In this document: piece after piece, positions 46,016 through 55,870 of the stretch | How positions within the stretch are numbered: the first letter of the stretch is position 1 | How the letters are laid out: each line of letters opens with the position of its first letter | Source: Burkholderia anthina | GTDB taxonomy: Bacteria; Pseudomonadota; Gammaproteobacteria; Burkholderiales; Burkholderiaceae | Direction of reading: 5' to 3' | Length of the DNA stretch: 64,000 nt | NCBI RefSeq assembly: GCF_902498995.1 | Contig: NZ_CABVLY010000009.1 | Span: 186,001-250,000 of the forward strand | The notes under the pieces: generated by a model | Told to the model about the DNA's origin: nothing | What the model saw: the letters and a program-made list of their open reading frames with translations, nothing else | The model's database searches: none | Program-made: the position numbers and the translations under genes

Positions 46016-47947
46016 GTGATCCGTTTCAATCAGTTCAGCCTTGCGCGCGGCACCAAGCCGCTGTTCGAGTCGGCCTCGTTCGTCCTCAATCCCGGCGAGA
46101 AAGCCGGCCTGATCGGTGCGAACGGCGCCGGCAAATCGACGCTGTTCTCGGTCCTGCGCGGCGAGCTGCATTCCGACGCCGGCGATTTCTCGATGCCGCC
46201 GTCGTGGCGGATCGCCCATGTGTCGCAGGAAACGCCCGCCGTCGACCGCTCCGCGCTCGACTACACGCTCGACGGCGACACCGCGCTGCGCGAGATCGAA
46301 GCGCGCATCGCCGCCGCATCGGCCGCGCATGACGGCGCAGCCGAAGCCGACGCGCACGCGGCTTTCGCCGACGCCGACGGTTATACCGCGCCCGCGCGCG
46401 CCGAGGCGCTGCTGCTCGGCCTCGGCTTCACCCTCGCGCAGACGCGCGAATCCGTGGCCAGCTTCTCCGGCGGCTGGCGCATGCGCCTGAACCTCGCGCA
46501 GGCGCTGATGTGCCGCTCCGACCTGCTGCTGCTCGACGAACCGACCAACCACCTCGACCTCGACGCAATCGTCTGGCTCGAAGACTGGCTGCACCGTTAC
46601 GCCGGCACGCTCGTCGTGATTTCGCACGACCGCGAATTCCTCGATTCGATCTGCAACGTCACGCTGCACCTGGAAAATCGTCAGGTGAAGCGCTACGGCG
46701 GCAATTACTCGCAGTTCGAAGTGCTGCGCGCGCAGCAGCTGGCGCTGCAGCAAAGCGCATACGAAAAGCAGCAAAAGACGATCGAGCATCTGCAAAGCTT
46801 CGTCGACCGCTTCAAGGCCAAGGCGACCAAGGCCAAGCAGGCGCAAAGCCGGATGAAGGCGCTCGAAAAAATGGAGCTGATCGCGCCCGCGCACATCGCG
46901 TCGCCGTTCACGTTCGAATTCCGCACGCCCGATGCCGCGCCGAACCCGATGATGGTGATGGAGGATGTCCGCTGCGGCTACCATGCCGACGACGGCGCGG
47001 ACATCCCGATCGTCGAACGCGTGGCGCTGTCGATCCAGAACGGCCAGCGCATCGGGCTGCTCGGCGCGAACGGCCAGGGCAAGTCGACGCTGATCAAGAC
47101 GCTGGCCGGCACGCTCGCGCCGCTGTCGGGCCACGTGCGCGACGGCAAGGGGCTGACGATCGGCTATTTCGCGCAGCACCAGCTCGAAACGCTGCGCGAG
47201 GACGATTCGCCGCTCGCGCATCTGGCGCGGCTTGCGCCGGACACGCGCGAGCAGGAACTGCGCGACTTCCTCGGCGGCTTCAATTTCTCGGGCGACATGG
47301 CGACGAGCCCCGTCGGCCCGTTCTCCGGCGGCGAGAAGGCACGGCTCGCGCTGGCGCTGATCATCTGGCAGAAGCCGAACCTGCTGCTGCTCGACGAACC
47401 GACGAACCACCTCGATCTCGAAACGCGTCACGCGCTGACGATGGCGCTCGCGCAGTTCGAAGGCACGCTGATCCTGGTATCGCACGACCGCCACCTGCTG
47501 CGCGCGACGACCGACCAGTTCATGCTCGTCGCGAAACACCGGTTGCAACCGTTCGACGGCGACCTCGACGACTACCGCGACTGGCTGCTGCAGCACGCGG
47601 CCGAACAGCGCGCGGCCGCCAAGGCCGACAGCGCGGCGGCGGCGGGCGCGGATCCGGGCGTCAACCGCAAGGATCAGAAACGTCAGGCGGCCGAAGAGCG
47701 CCAGCGGCTGTCGCAACTGAAGAGGCCGCTGCAGAACCGCATCACGAAGCTCGAGAAGGAAATGGAAACGCTGCACGCGGAGAAGGCGCGCCTCGACGCG
47801 TTCGTCGCCGATCCGGCGAGCTACGAGGCCGCGCGCAAGACCGAACTGACCGAAGCGATCCGCAAGCTCGGGGAAGTCAACGCACGGCTCGAAACCGTCG
47901 AGGCGGACTGGCTCGCGTTGCAGGAAGAACTCGAGCAGATCGGCTGA
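46016..47947 (+). CDS. yheS: ABC-F ATPase, YheS type
   Basis: A 643-residue duplicated ATPase without membrane segments. It has Walker A at residues 34-42 (GANGAGKST) and again GANGQGKST, signatures SFSGGWRMRL and FSGGEKARLAL, and LLLLDEPTNHLDL twice. The linker between the domains (YEKQQKTIEHLQSFVDRFKA) and the C-terminal coiled coil (from residue 550) match YheS. ABC-F proteins bind the ribosomal E site and rescue stalled translation. The start is GTG at 46016; TAGAAT at 45984-45989 may be its -10. Confidence 0.9.
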   Translation: MIRFNQFSLARGTKPLFESASFVLNPGEKAGLIGANGAGKSTLFSVLRGELHSDAGDFSMPPSWRIAHVSQETPAVDRSALDYTLDGDTALREIEARIAAASAAHDGAAEADAHAAFADADGYTAPARAEALLLGLGFTLAQTRESVASFSGGWRMRLNLAQALMCRSDLLLLDEPTNHLDLDAIVWLEDWLHRYAGTLVVISHDREFLDSICNVTLHLENRQVKRYGGNYSQFEVLRAQQLALQQSAYEKQQKTIEHLQSFVDRFKAKATKAKQAQSRMKALEKMELIAPAHIASPFTFEFRTPDAAPNPMMVMEDVRCGYHADDGADIPIVERVALSIQNGQRIGLLGANGQGKSTLIKTLAGTLAPLSGHVRDGKGLTIGYFAQHQLETLREDDSPLAHLARLAPDTREQELRDFLGGFNFSGDMATSPVGPFSGGEKARLALALIIWQKPNLLLLDEPTNHLDLETRHALTMALAQFEGTLILVSHDRHLLRATTDQFMLVAKHRLQPFDGDLDDYRDWLLQHAAEQRAAAKADSAAAAGADPGVNRKDQKRQAAEERQRLSQLKRPLQNRITKLEKEMETLHAEKARLDAFVADPASYEAARKTELTEAIRKLGEVNARLETVEADWLALQEELEQIG

Positions 47948-48052
47948 GGCCGGACACGGCCCGGCGGCCACTCGCCGGGGCCGCCGCCAGCAGCACCGCG
48001 CAAGCGGCATTTCAGCGAGCGACGAGCCGGCTCCGGGCCCGTAAACGACAAA

Positions 48053-48072
48053 GCCGGGCACCCTGGCCCGGC
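48053..48072 (-). terminator. Possible terminator of the 88-residue gene
   Basis: GCCGGGC / GCCCGGC stem, six-base loop, followed on the minus strand by TTTGTCGTTT. It lies 34 bases past the stop at 48106. The T-run is short. Confidence 0.45.
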
Positions 48073-48105
48073 CGCTTGGTCGGCATTTCGCCGTGCTCTG
48101 CCCGC

Positions 48106-48372
48106 TCAACGCCGCGGCAACGTATCGCGCGGCATCTGCTCGTCGTCGCCCATCAGGTGACGCCGCCCTTCGGTCGGCCGGCGAATCGCCGCGGCGACTT
48201 CCGCTTCCGTCACGTCCTCGGAGACGACGCGGCGCGCGAGGCGCCCTTCGTCATCGATCCATTCGACGATCCGGCATCCTCCGCCCCACGGGTGGACGAT
48301 CGGCTCCGACACGCGGCAGCCGCGCAGGTTGTAAAGGCGTCCGCTCGGCGCTTCCCCATACTGTTTCAACAT
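48106..48372 (-). CDS. Conserved-looking hypothetical protein, 88 residues
   Basis: Not recognised. The start at 48372 (MLKQYGEAPSGRLYNLRGCR) has AAGGGA upstream; a reading ten residues longer is possible. It has two Cys (in RGCRVS and GGGCRIVEW), a mixed beta-rich first half, an acidic helix (SEDVTEAEVAAAIRR) and a charged, Arg- and Asp-rich tail. There is no signal peptide or membrane helix. It is flanked by the ABC-F gene and radA, with a plausible terminator. Codon usage is like that of its neighbours, supporting a real gene. Confidence 0.65.
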   Translation of the reverse strand: MLKQYGEAPSGRLYNLRGCRVSEPIVHPWGGGCRIVEWIDDEGRLARRVVSEDVTEAEVAAAIRRPTEGRRHLMGDDEQMPRDTLPRR

Positions 48373-48521
48373 AGGTTCCCTTCGCATTGCGCGGTTCGAC
48401 AATCCGGCAAAGGATAGGGAAAAGCAATGTCCGGCGGGTTACAGAAGCCTACATATTCTTTACACAGAATTACGCGACAGATCACCGCGGGCCGGTGTGC
48501 GATGGCGCCGGCCACGTGCGC

Positions 48522-49898
48522 TCATTCGAGATCGCGCACGCTGTCGATCGCCTGTTCGAGCCGCTCGACGGCCATCACCTTCAGCCCTTCGATCGCCTGC
48601 TTCGGCGCATTCGCCTTCGGAATCAGTGCAATCGTGAAGCCGAGCTTCGCGGCCTCGCGCAAGCGCTCCTGCCCGCGCGGGGATGGCCGGATTTCACCGG
48701 CCAGCCCGACTTCGCCGAACACGATCAACCCCTTCGGCAGCGCCTTGTTGCGCATCGACGAGTGGATCGCGAGCAGCACCGCGAGGTCGGCGGCCGGCTC
48801 CGTGATCTTCACGCCGCCGACCGCGTTGAGAAACACGTCCTGGTCGAAGCACGCGATGCCCGCATGACGGTGCAGCACCGCGAGCAGCATCGCGAGCCGG
48901 TTCTGCTCGAGGCCGACCGCGAGCCGGCGCGGATTCGGCACGTGGGCCGTGTCGACGAGCGCCTGGACCTCGACCAGCAGCGGCCGCGTGCCTTCCTGCG
49001 TGACAAGCACGCACGAGCCCGGCACGACTTGCTCATGCTGCGACAGGAAAAGCGCGGAAGGATTCGCGACGCCGCGCAGCCCACGCTCGGTCATCGCGAA
49101 CACGCCGAGTTCGTTGACCGCGCCGAAGCGGTTCTTGAACGCGCGCACGAGCCGGAACGACGAATGGGTGTCGCCCTCGAAGTACAGCACCGTGTCGACG
49201 ATGTGCTCGAGCACGCGCGGACCGGCAAGGTTGCCCTCCTTCGTCACGTGCCCGACCATGATGATCGCGGTGCCGGACTGCTTCGCGATGCGCGTGAGCT
49301 GCGCCGCGCATTCGCGCACCTGCGCGACCGAACCGGGCGCCGACGTCAGCGCCTCCGAATAGACGGTCTGGATCGAGTCGATGACGGCGACGTCCGGCCG
49401 TTCGGCATCGATCGCCGCCTGGATCTTCTCGAGCTGGATCTCGGCGAGCAGCTTCAGCTCGGCCGCCGGCGCGCCGCCGTCGAGCAGCGCGAGCCGTTGC
49501 GCGCGCAACGCGATCTGCGCGGCCGATTCCTCGCCACTGATATAGAGGGCGCGCCGCTCGCTCGCGATGTCCGCGAGCGACTGCAGCAGCAGCGTCGACT
49601 TGCCGATGCCGGGATCGCCGCCGATCAGCACGACGCCGCCCGGCACCAGCCCGCCGCCGAGCACGCGGTCGAATTCGCCGATCCCCGTCGTGAAACGCGG
49701 CACGTCGGCCGCCTCGATGTCGACCAGACGCTGCACGGGCGCGCGCTTCGCGAGCGACTGGAAGCGATGGGCCGCCGGCGACTCGGCAACCGATTCGACG
49801 AGCGTGTTCCAGGCCTGGCACGACGGGCATTGCCCCTGCCACTTCGGTGTTTGTCCGCCGCACTCGCTGCAGACGTAGACGGTTTTCTGTTTGGCCAC
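48522..49898 (-). CDS. radA: DNA repair protein RadA
   Basis: A 458-residue RecA-like branch-migration protein (Sms). Domains in order: a four-Cys zinc finger (VCSECGGQTPKWQGQCPSC), a RecA ATPase core with IGGDPGIGKSTLLLQ, the RadA-specific KNRFGAVNELGVF motif, and a C-terminal Lon-protease-like domain (VGGVKITEPAADLAVLLA). The start is GTG at 49898, giving VAKQKTVYVCSEC; longer readings have no family match. It follows alr by 11 bp, so the two form an operon. Confidence 0.96.
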   Translation of the reverse strand: MAKQKTVYVCSECGGQTPKWQGQCPSCQAWNTLVESVAESPAAHRFQSLAKRAPVQRLVDIEAADVPRFTTGIGEFDRVLGGGLVPGGVVLIGGDPGIGKSTLLLQSLADIASERRALYISGEESAAQIALRAQRLALLDGGAPAAELKLLAEIQLEKIQAAIDAERPDVAVIDSIQTVYSEALTSAPGSVAQVRECAAQLTRIAKQSGTAIIMVGHVTKEGNLAGPRVLEHIVDTVLYFEGDTHSSFRLVRAFKNRFGAVNELGVFAMTERGLRGVANPSALFLSQHEQVVPGSCVLVTQEGTRPLLVEVQALVDTAHVPNPRRLAVGLEQNRLAMLLAVLHRHAGIACFDQDVFLNAVGGVKITEPAADLAVLLAIHSSMRNKALPKGLIVFGEVGLAGEIRPSPRGQERLREAAKLGFTIALIPKANAPKQAIEGLKVMAVERLEQAIDSVRDLE

Positions 49899-49909
49899 GC
49901 GCGACGCCC

Positions 49910-50980
49910 TTATTCCGCGCGCACCGGTACGCGGGCGGCGACCGCGCACATCAGTTCATAGCCGATGGTCCCGCAATGGCGCGCGACGTCGTCGATCGGC
50001 AGCGCGTTGCCCCACAGTTCGACCCGCGCACCGACGCCGGCCTGCGGGCACGGCGTCAGGTCGACGGTAATCATGTCCATCGACACGCGACCGACGATCC
50101 GCGTACGAATGCCGTCGACGATCACGGGCGTGCCTTCGGGCGCGACGCGCGGATAGCCGTCCGCATAGCCGCACGCGACGACGCCGATGCGCATTTGCGC
50201 TTGCGCGGAGAACGTCGAGCCATAGCCGATCGCCTGGCCCTTCGCGATCGTCTGCACCGCGATCAGCTCGGACGTCAGCGTCATCGTGGGCTTCAGCCCG
50301 GTATCGGCGATATCGGCCGACAGCCCCGACGGCGATGCGCCGTACAGCATGATCCCCGGGCGCACCCAGTCGAAGTGCGTATCCGGGTGCCACAGCACGG
50401 CCGCCGAATTCGCAAGGCTGCGCGCACCGGCAATGCTTTGCGCGCCGCGCTCGAACGTCGCGAGCTGCGCGGCGACGCCGCGCTCGGTATCGGCATCCGA
50501 AAAATGGGTCATCAACGTGATCTGGCCGATGCCGGGACACGCGCGCGCGCGTTCCCACGCGGCACGGTATTTTTCCGGCACGTAGCCGAGCCGGTTCATC
50601 CCGCTGTTCATCTTGAGCTGCACGTTGACGGGCTTCGACAGCCGCGCCGTCTCCAGCATCCGCATCTGCTCGTCGTTGTGAACGGTCGTCGTCAGGCTGT
50701 AGCGGTCGATCACGTCGATGTCGGTCGAACGGAAGAACCCTTCGAGCAGCAAAACCGGACCGGCCCAGCCGAGCTCGCGCAGCTTCACGGCCTCGTCGAG
50801 GTCGAGCAGGCCGAAGCCGTCGGTGCCGCGCAGGCCGGGAAACGCGCGTGCGAGACCGTGGCCGTACGCATTGGCCTTGACGACCGCCCAGACCTTGGAC
50901 GGGCCGGCAAATCGGCGGACGACGGAGAGATTGTTCGCGAGAGCGGCGGTATGGATGGTGGCGGAGATCGGGCGCGGCAT
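49910..50980 (-). CDS. alr: Alanine racemase
   Basis: A 356-residue PLP enzyme making D-alanine for peptidoglycan. The PLP lysine is Lys35 in [11 protein letters not shown], and the catalytic Tyr lies in IGYGSTFSA near residue 250. The C-terminal beta domain includes [12 protein letters not shown]. It reads into radA. The gap of 218 bp to the divergent lplT must hold its promoter. A second, catabolic racemase (dadX) may exist elsewhere. Confidence 0.96.
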   Translation of the reverse strand: MPRPISATIHTAALANNLSVVRRFAGPSKVWAVVKANAYGHGLARAFPGLRGTDGFGLLDLDEAVKLRELGWAGPVLLLEGFFRSTDIDVIDRYSLTTTVHNDEQMRMLETARLSKPVNVQLKMNSGMNRLGYVPEKYRAAWERARACPGIGQITLMTHFSDADTERGVAAQLATFERGAQSIAGARSLANSAAVLWHPDTHFDWVRPGIMLYGASPSGLSADIADTGLKPTMTLTSELIAVQTIAKGQAIGYGSTFSAQAQMRIGVVACGYADGYPRVAPEGTPVIVDGIRTRIVGRVSMDMITVDLTPCPQAGVGARVELWGNALPIDDVARHCGTIGYELMCAVAARVPVRAE

Positions 50981-51198
50981 GGGAAATTTACGTAAAGACG
51001 CTTGCGAATCATCAGCTTACCGCGCCTTTTGAGCACCGAAGCCGACAATTTGCGGAACGATCGGGGAATCTTGCTAGTCCGAATTGCCGTATTTTCGTGT
51101 TATAAAGCCGTGCGCACAACCCATTTCGAACGGAATAAGCCGATCGCATACCAGGCGGCCTACGCGGCCCTGCCGCAGCGACGAAAGCATCGCATCAG

Positions 51199-52506
51199 AT
51201 GAAAAAAGGTTTTTACACCATCATGGCCGCGCAGTTTTTCTCGTCGTTGGCCGACAATGCGCTCCTCATCGCCGCCATCGCCCTGCTGAAAGACTTACAC
51301 GCCCCCAACTGGATGACACCGCTGCTCAAGCTGTTCTTCGTGTTGTCCTATGTGGTGCTGGCGGCGTATGTCGGTGCGTTCGCCGATTCCCGCCCGAAGG
51401 GCCGCGTGATGTTCATCACCAACACGATCAAGGTGGTCGGCTGCATGATCATGCTGTTCGGCGCCCACCCGCTGATCGCGTACGGCATCGTCGGGTTCGG
51501 CGCCGCGGCCTACTCGCCCGCGAAATACGGCATTCTGACCGAACTGCTGCCGGCCGACCGGCTCGTCGCCGCGAACGGCTGGATCGAAGGTACGACCGTC
51601 AGCTCGATCATTCTCGGCACCGTGCTCGGCGGCGCGCTGATCAGCCCGCACATCGCGTCGCACGTGATCGCGCACACTCCCGCCTGGATCGGCACGCCCG
51701 CCGAAGCGGCGATGGCGATCATCATGGCGATCTACGTGATCGCCGCGATCTTCAACCTGCGGATTCCCGACACCGGCGCGCGCTACCCGAAACAGGAGCG
51801 CGGCCCGGTCAAGCTCCTCACCGATTTCGCCGACTGTTTCATGGTGCTCTGGCGCGACAAGCTCGGCCAGATCTCGCTCGCCGTCACCACGCTGTTCTGG
51901 GGCGCGGGCGCGACGCTGCAGTTCATCGTGCTGAAGTGGGCCGAAGTGTCGCTCAACATGTCGCTGTCCGAAGGCGCGATCCTGCAGGCCGTGGTGGCGG
52001 TCGGCGTCGCGGGCGGCGCGATCGCGGCCGCCGCGCGCATCCCGCTGAAGAAGTCGCTCACCGTGCTGCCCGTCGGCATCATCATGGGCATCGCCGTCAT
52101 GCTGATGGCGTTCTATACGCGCAACCTGTTCCCGTCGCACTGGGCGCTGCACTTCGGCCACCTGCGGCTGCCGGTGTACCTGATGGTCGCGTACCTGTTC
52201 CTGATCGCCGTCGGCGCGCTGTCCGGCTATTTCGTGGTTCCGATGAATGCGCTGCTGCAGCATCGCGGCCACGTGCTGCTGTCGGCCGGCCACTCGATCG
52301 CGGTTCAAAACTTCAACGAGAACCTGTCGGTGCTCGTGATGCTGTGCCTGTACGCGGTGCTGGTCTGGCTCGACGTGCCGGTCGGCGTCGTGATCGTGCT
52401 GTTCGGCACGTTCGTGTGCCTGACGATGTGGCTCGTGATGCGCCGCCACCAGGCGAACCAGCGTCAGTTCGATTCGGTCGCGCTGATCGGCGAATCGCGG
52501 CACTGA
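51199..52506 (+). CDS. lplT: Lysophospholipid transporter LplT (MFS)
   Basis: A 435-residue MFS permease with about twelve helices. It starts [20 protein letters not shown], the LplT signature region. LplT flips lysophosphatidylethanolamine inward for re-acylation by Aas. No aas gene is adjacent here; the E. coli operon pairing is missing, so the acyltransferase must be elsewhere or replaced. Upstream is a low-GC 218-bp gap. A hairpin separates it from thiD. Confidence 0.9.
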   Translation: MKKGFYTIMAAQFFSSLADNALLIAAIALLKDLHAPNWMTPLLKLFFVLSYVVLAAYVGAFADSRPKGRVMFITNTIKVVGCMIMLFGAHPLIAYGIVGFGAAAYSPAKYGILTELLPADRLVAANGWIEGTTVSSIILGTVLGGALISPHIASHVIAHTPAWIGTPAEAAMAIIMAIYVIAAIFNLRIPDTGARYPKQERGPVKLLTDFADCFMVLWRDKLGQISLAVTTLFWGAGATLQFIVLKWAEVSLNMSLSEGAILQAVVAVGVAGGAIAAAARIPLKKSLTVLPVGIIMGIAVMLMAFYTRNLFPSHWALHFGHLRLPVYLMVAYLFLIAVGALSGYFVVPMNALLQHRGHVLLSAGHSIAVQNFNENLSVLVMLCLYAVLVWLDVPVGVVIVLFGTFVCLTMWLVMRRHQANQRQFDSVALIGESRH

Positions 52507-52532
52507 CGCTACACTTCCCGTTTCCGTCCGTC

Positions 52533-52556
52533 GGCGCCGGTCTTCGAACCGGCGCC
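52533..52556 (+). terminator. Hairpin between lplT and thiD
   Basis: A 9-bp perfect stem GGCGCCGGT / ACCGGCGCC with a six-base loop, followed only by TTGCC. It ends eight bases before the thiD ATG, where a ribosome binding site should be. It could be a weak terminator or could control thiD translation. Confidence 0.5.
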
Positions 52557-52564
52557 TTGCCATC

Positions 52565-53374
52565 ATGACGCACCCGATACCCAACGTCCTGACGATCGCC
52601 GGCTCCGACTCGGGCGGCGGCGCAGGCATCCAGGCCGATCTGAAGACGTTTTCCGCGCTCGGCGCGTACGGCGCGAGCGTGATCACCGCGCTGACCGCGC
52701 AGAACACGCGCGGCGTGACCGGCGTCCACGCGCCGGACGCGTCGTTCGTCACCGCGCAGCTCGACGCCGTGTTCGACGACATCCGCATCGACGCGGTCAA
52801 GATCGGCATGCTCGCGAACGCGGCGATCGTGCACGCGGTCGCCGACGCGCTGCGGCGTCATGCACCGCGCTTCGTCGTGCTCGATACGGTGATGATCTCG
52901 AAGAGTTCGCATGCGCTGCTCGCGCCCGACGCGGTCGACGCGCTGCGCGACGTCCTGCTGCCGCTCGCAACCGTCGTCACGCCGAACCTGCCCGAAGCGG
53001 CCGCGCTGCTCGGCGACGCACCCGCGACGACCGAAGACGACATGGTGCGGCAAGGCCGCGCGCTGCTGAAGACCGGTGCACGCGCCGTGCTGATGAAAGG
53101 CGGCCACCTGCCCGATGCGGCCGCGAGCCCCGACTGGCTCGTCGATGCGGCGCATGACGTCCGGCTCGACGGCACACGCGTGCCCGTCAGCAATACGCAC
53201 GGCACGGGCTGCACGCTGTCGTCGGCAATCGCGGCGCTGCTGCCGCAACAACCCGATCTCGTCAGCGCGGTACGCGAAGCGAAGGCCTATCTGACCGGCG
53301 CGATCGCCGCGAGCGGCCGGCTCGACGTCGGCCACGGCGTCGGCCCCGTCCATCACTTTCATCGCTGGTGGTAA
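52565..53374 (+). CDS. thiD: Hydroxymethylpyrimidine/phosphomethylpyrimidine kinase
   Basis: A 269-residue ribokinase-fold enzyme phosphorylating HMP and HMP-P for thiamine synthesis. It begins [20 protein letters not shown], has the typical [15 protein letters not shown], and the anion-hole/catalytic motif [15 protein letters not shown] with the Asp/Cys region. No Shine-Dalgarno is visible and no TPP riboswitch was found upstream. It is convergent with the DUF1853 gene, with only 18 bp between the stops. Confidence 0.95.
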   Translation: MTHPIPNVLTIAGSDSGGGAGIQADLKTFSALGAYGASVITALTAQNTRGVTGVHAPDASFVTAQLDAVFDDIRIDAVKIGMLANAAIVHAVADALRRHAPRFVVLDTVMISKSSHALLAPDAVDALRDVLLPLATVVTPNLPEAAALLGDAPATTEDDMVRQGRALLKTGARAVLMKGGHLPDAAASPDWLVDAAHDVRLDGTRVPVSNTHGTGCTLSSAIAALLPQQPDLVSAVREAKAYLTGAIAASGRLDVGHGVGPVHHFHRWW

Positions 53375-53392
53375 GCGCCGCGCGACGCGGCA

Positions 53393-54352
53393 TCAGTCGC
53401 CTTCTGCGGCAAACGCCTGCGCGCGTGCGGGCCAGTCGTCCGGCACGATGAAGCCGCGCGACATCTCGCGCCATGCGCCGTCGCCGTCCTGTCGATGAAC
53501 GCCGATCAGCGCGGGGGCCTGGCGCGCCGTCAATACCGACGGCAGCGCGAGCGCGTTCGCCAGCGGCTCGGGCGCGGCATCGGCCGCACCATACCGCGGC
53601 GCAAGCCATGCGAGTCGCGCCAATACGTTCCAGGCCGCGCCGCCCGGTTGCGAGGCTGCCCAGTCCGGCCACTGCGCATGCGTGAGCCAGAAGCCGCGAG
53701 AATGATTCGCCGCGATTTCCGCGGACACCGGCGGCAGCGGCTCTCCATGCGGATAGAACAACCACCCCTTGACGAACATCTGTGCATCGGACGGCGCGCC
53801 GTAGCCGAGCAGCGCAAATCCGTGGCGATCGCTCAATCTCAGCTGATGGTCGAGCAGCCGGCTACGTTTGCGGTCGAGGCGGTCGACGAGATTCGGCCCG
53901 ACGAAATCCGCGAGCGATGCGTCGCCACGCACCGGCGCGCACAGATAGCACTTCACCGCGAGTTCCCAGTGCAGGCGCTGCCCGCCCGGCGCATCGACGA
54001 GGAAGTCGACTTCGCCGAGCGTCTTGCCGTTGCTGCGTAGCGGCAGATTGGCGGCGACGAGCCGCAGCGATGGCCCGTGCGTGAGGAAATATTCGAGCAG
54101 GCATTCGGCATAACGGCCGAGCCGTACGGGCCGCAACCCGTCGAGCGCCCGGTGCAACGGCTCGGGCGCGGCGTCGAGCGCGACGAGCCACGCTTCGACG
54201 GCCACCCGTTCGACCGCATCCGACCACGGATGCGCGAGCGGCGCGCCGGGCGCCGCGGTGAGCAGGCTCGGGCTCGCGAGGAGCCAGCCCAGGTCGCGAA
54301 CCGCGACATCGCGCAGCGTATCGACGAACGCGAACGCCGCGCCGCTCGTCAT
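53393..54352 (-). CDS. DUF1853 family protein
   Basis: A 319-residue protein of the DUF1853 family, recognised by RDLGWLLASPSLL, GRYAECLLEYFLTHGP, the core GEVDFLVDAPGGQRLHWELAVK and GFWLTHAQWPDWA. The core E-V-D-F-L with a later E-x-A-x-K resembles a PD-(D/E)xK nuclease active site; this is an inference. The start overlaps the stop of the uracil-DNA glycosylase gene (ATGA), so it is coupled to a repair enzyme. Last of the tsaB-rimI-UDG-DUF1853 operon. Function unproven. Confidence 0.8.
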   Translation of the reverse strand: MTSGAAFAFVDTLRDVAVRDLGWLLASPSLLTAAPGAPLAHPWSDAVERVAVEAWLVALDAAPEPLHRALDGLRPVRLGRYAECLLEYFLTHGPSLRLVAANLPLRSNGKTLGEVDFLVDAPGGQRLHWELAVKCYLCAPVRGDASLADFVGPNLVDRLDRKRSRLLDHQLRLSDRHGFALLGYGAPSDAQMFVKGWLFYPHGEPLPPVSAEIAANHSRGFWLTHAQWPDWAASQPGGAAWNVLARLAWLAPRYGAADAAPEPLANALALPSVLTARQAPALIGVHRQDGDGAWREMSRGFIVPDDWPARAQAFAAEGD

Positions 54353-55383
54353 TGTCCGGACGGCTCGTTCGCGTCGGCGCTGCCTGCGCGCAGGAACGTG
54401 TCGCGGGCGAGACACAGATCGGCCCAGGCCTTCGACTTGTCCTGCAGGCTGCGCAGCAGATACGCAGGGTGGTAGGTGACGATCACCGGCACGCCCTCGT
54501 ACTGGTGCACGCGCCCGCGCAGCGACGCGATGCTCGCGTCGGTCTTCAGCAGCGTCTGTGCGGCGAAACGACCGAGCGCGACGATCAGCTTCGGCTTCAC
54601 GAGCGCGACCTGACGCTGCAGGTACGGCTCGCAACGCGCGACCTCGTCGGGTTCCGGATTGCGGTTGCCGGGCGGCCGGCACTTGATCACGTTCGCGATG
54701 TAGACGTTCTCGCCGCGCTTGAGCGACAGCGACTGCAGCATGTTGTCGAGCAGCTTGCCGGCCTGGCCGACGAACGGCTCGCCCTGCTTGTCCTCGTTCT
54801 CGCCCGGCGCTTCGCCGACCAGCATCCAGTCCGCGTCGCGATCGCCGACACCGAACACGGTGTTGGTGCGTTTTTCGCACAGACGGCAGCTCGTGCAACC
54901 GGCCACGCGCGCGGCGAGCGCATCCCAGTCGAGCGCCGCAACCGGTGTTGCGGCAGGACGCGGCTCGACGGCCGGCAGCGGATCGCCCGGCGGCGCGGCG
55001 TCGAACCACGCGAAATCGTCTTCGGTGACCGGCGGCATGTCGTCCGCGGCAGCCGCCGGCATGCGCTGCACGGGAGCACGACTTTCGGCGATCGCCGCAC
55101 GGTCAGCGTTGCCCGCGCCATCGGCCGGCACCGCACCGCGCGCGGGCCCGCCAGCCGGCGGCGCATCGTCACGTGCGCGTTCACGGGCTGCCGGAACCTG
55201 TGTGTCGCGCGCCGGCTCGACCGCCGGCTGCAACGCTTGCGCGACGGTTGCAGCCGCAACGACAGACGGCTCGTCCACCGCAGCGGGCGCGTCGGTCGCC
55301 GCGGCGCTTTCCACGCGCTGCCCGCGCCGCACCCAGCGCTGCGCGAGCCCCATTTCCTCGAGCGCTGCTTCAGCCCACGTCAT
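54349..55383 (-). CDS. Uracil-DNA glycosylase, family 4 type
   Basis: A 344-residue protein. Its C-terminal 200 residues are a family 4 (iron-sulphur) uracil-DNA glycosylase: cluster Cys in [12 protein letters not shown] and later CRPPG and RCEPYL, motif 1 [20 protein letters not shown], and motif 2 [12 protein letters not shown]. The first 145 residues are Ala/Pro/Asp-rich low complexity with no fold, longer than in standard family members. The ATG at 55383 has GGAGGGG upstream and overlaps rimI by 14 bases. Confidence 0.92.
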   Translation of the reverse strand: MTWAEAALEEMGLAQRWVRRGQRVESAAATDAPAAVDEPSVVAAATVAQALQPAVEPARDTQVPAARERARDDAPPAGGPARGAVPADGAGNADRAAIAESRAPVQRMPAAAADDMPPVTEDDFAWFDAAPPGDPLPAVEPRPAATPVAALDWDALAARVAGCTSCRLCEKRTNTVFGVGDRDADWMLVGEAPGENEDKQGEPFVGQAGKLLDNMLQSLSLKRGENVYIANVIKCRPPGNRNPEPDEVARCEPYLQRQVALVKPKLIVALGRFAAQTLLKTDASIASLRGRVHQYEGVPVIVTYHPAYLLRSLQDKSKAWADLCLARDTFLRAGSADANEPSGQ

Positions 55384-55870
55384 GCGCGTCCCCTCCATCC
55401 TTGTTCAGCGTCAGACGCATCACGATCGCGTCCTCCCGGCTGCGATGCCGCGCCGGATAGTAGTTCTTGCGCCGGCCGATCGTGACGAAACCGAAACGCT
55501 CGTACAGATGGACCGCGCGCAGATTGGACGGTCGCACCTCGAGCAGCACGCCGTCGAGCCCTTCCGCGCGAGAAACGCGCACGGCTTCACGCAGCAGCGC
55601 GAGGCCCGCGCCCGATTGCTGGGCGGCCGGCGCGACGCACAGGTTCAGCAGGTGCATCTCGTCGATCACCGGCATCAGCACGCAGTAGCCGACGAGCGCG
55701 CCCGTCACGTGCCGCAGGCACACGCCGAAATAGCCGTTGCGCAGCGAATCCTCGAAGTTGCCGCGGCTCCACGGGAATTCGTACGCGACCTGCTCGATCG
55801 CGACGACCTCGTCGAGATCCGTATCGGTCATCGGCGACAGATAGCGGTCGCTCAGCAGTACGCCGGTCAT
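55370..55870 (-). CDS. rimI: Ribosomal protein S18 alanine N-acetyltransferase
   Basis: A 166-residue GNAT acetyltransferase. Typical features are [21 protein letters not shown] (catalytic entry), the acetyl-CoA loop [19 protein letters not shown] and [24 protein letters not shown]. The first loop position is Q-Q-S-G rather than the usual R-G. It follows tsaB with ATGA overlap, the conserved tsaB-rimI pairing. It acetylates the N-terminal Ala of S18. Confidence 0.93.
   Translation of the reverse strand: MTGVLLSDRYLSPMTDTDLDEVVAIEQVAYEFPWSRGNFEDSLRNGYFGVCLRHVTGALVGYCVLMPVIDEMHLLNLCVAPAAQQSGAGLALLREAVRVSRAEGLDGVLLEVRPSNLRAVHLYERFGFVTIGRRKNYYPARHRSREDAIVMRLTLNKDGGDAHDVG

Noticed and set aside
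51002..51202. A 66-codon open frame upstream of lplT
   Set aside because: It starts with TTG, has no ribosome binding site, has atypical composition and lies in the promoter gap.
52507..52564. TPP riboswitch before thiD
   Set aside because: The gap is only 58 bp and lacks the CTGAGA core.
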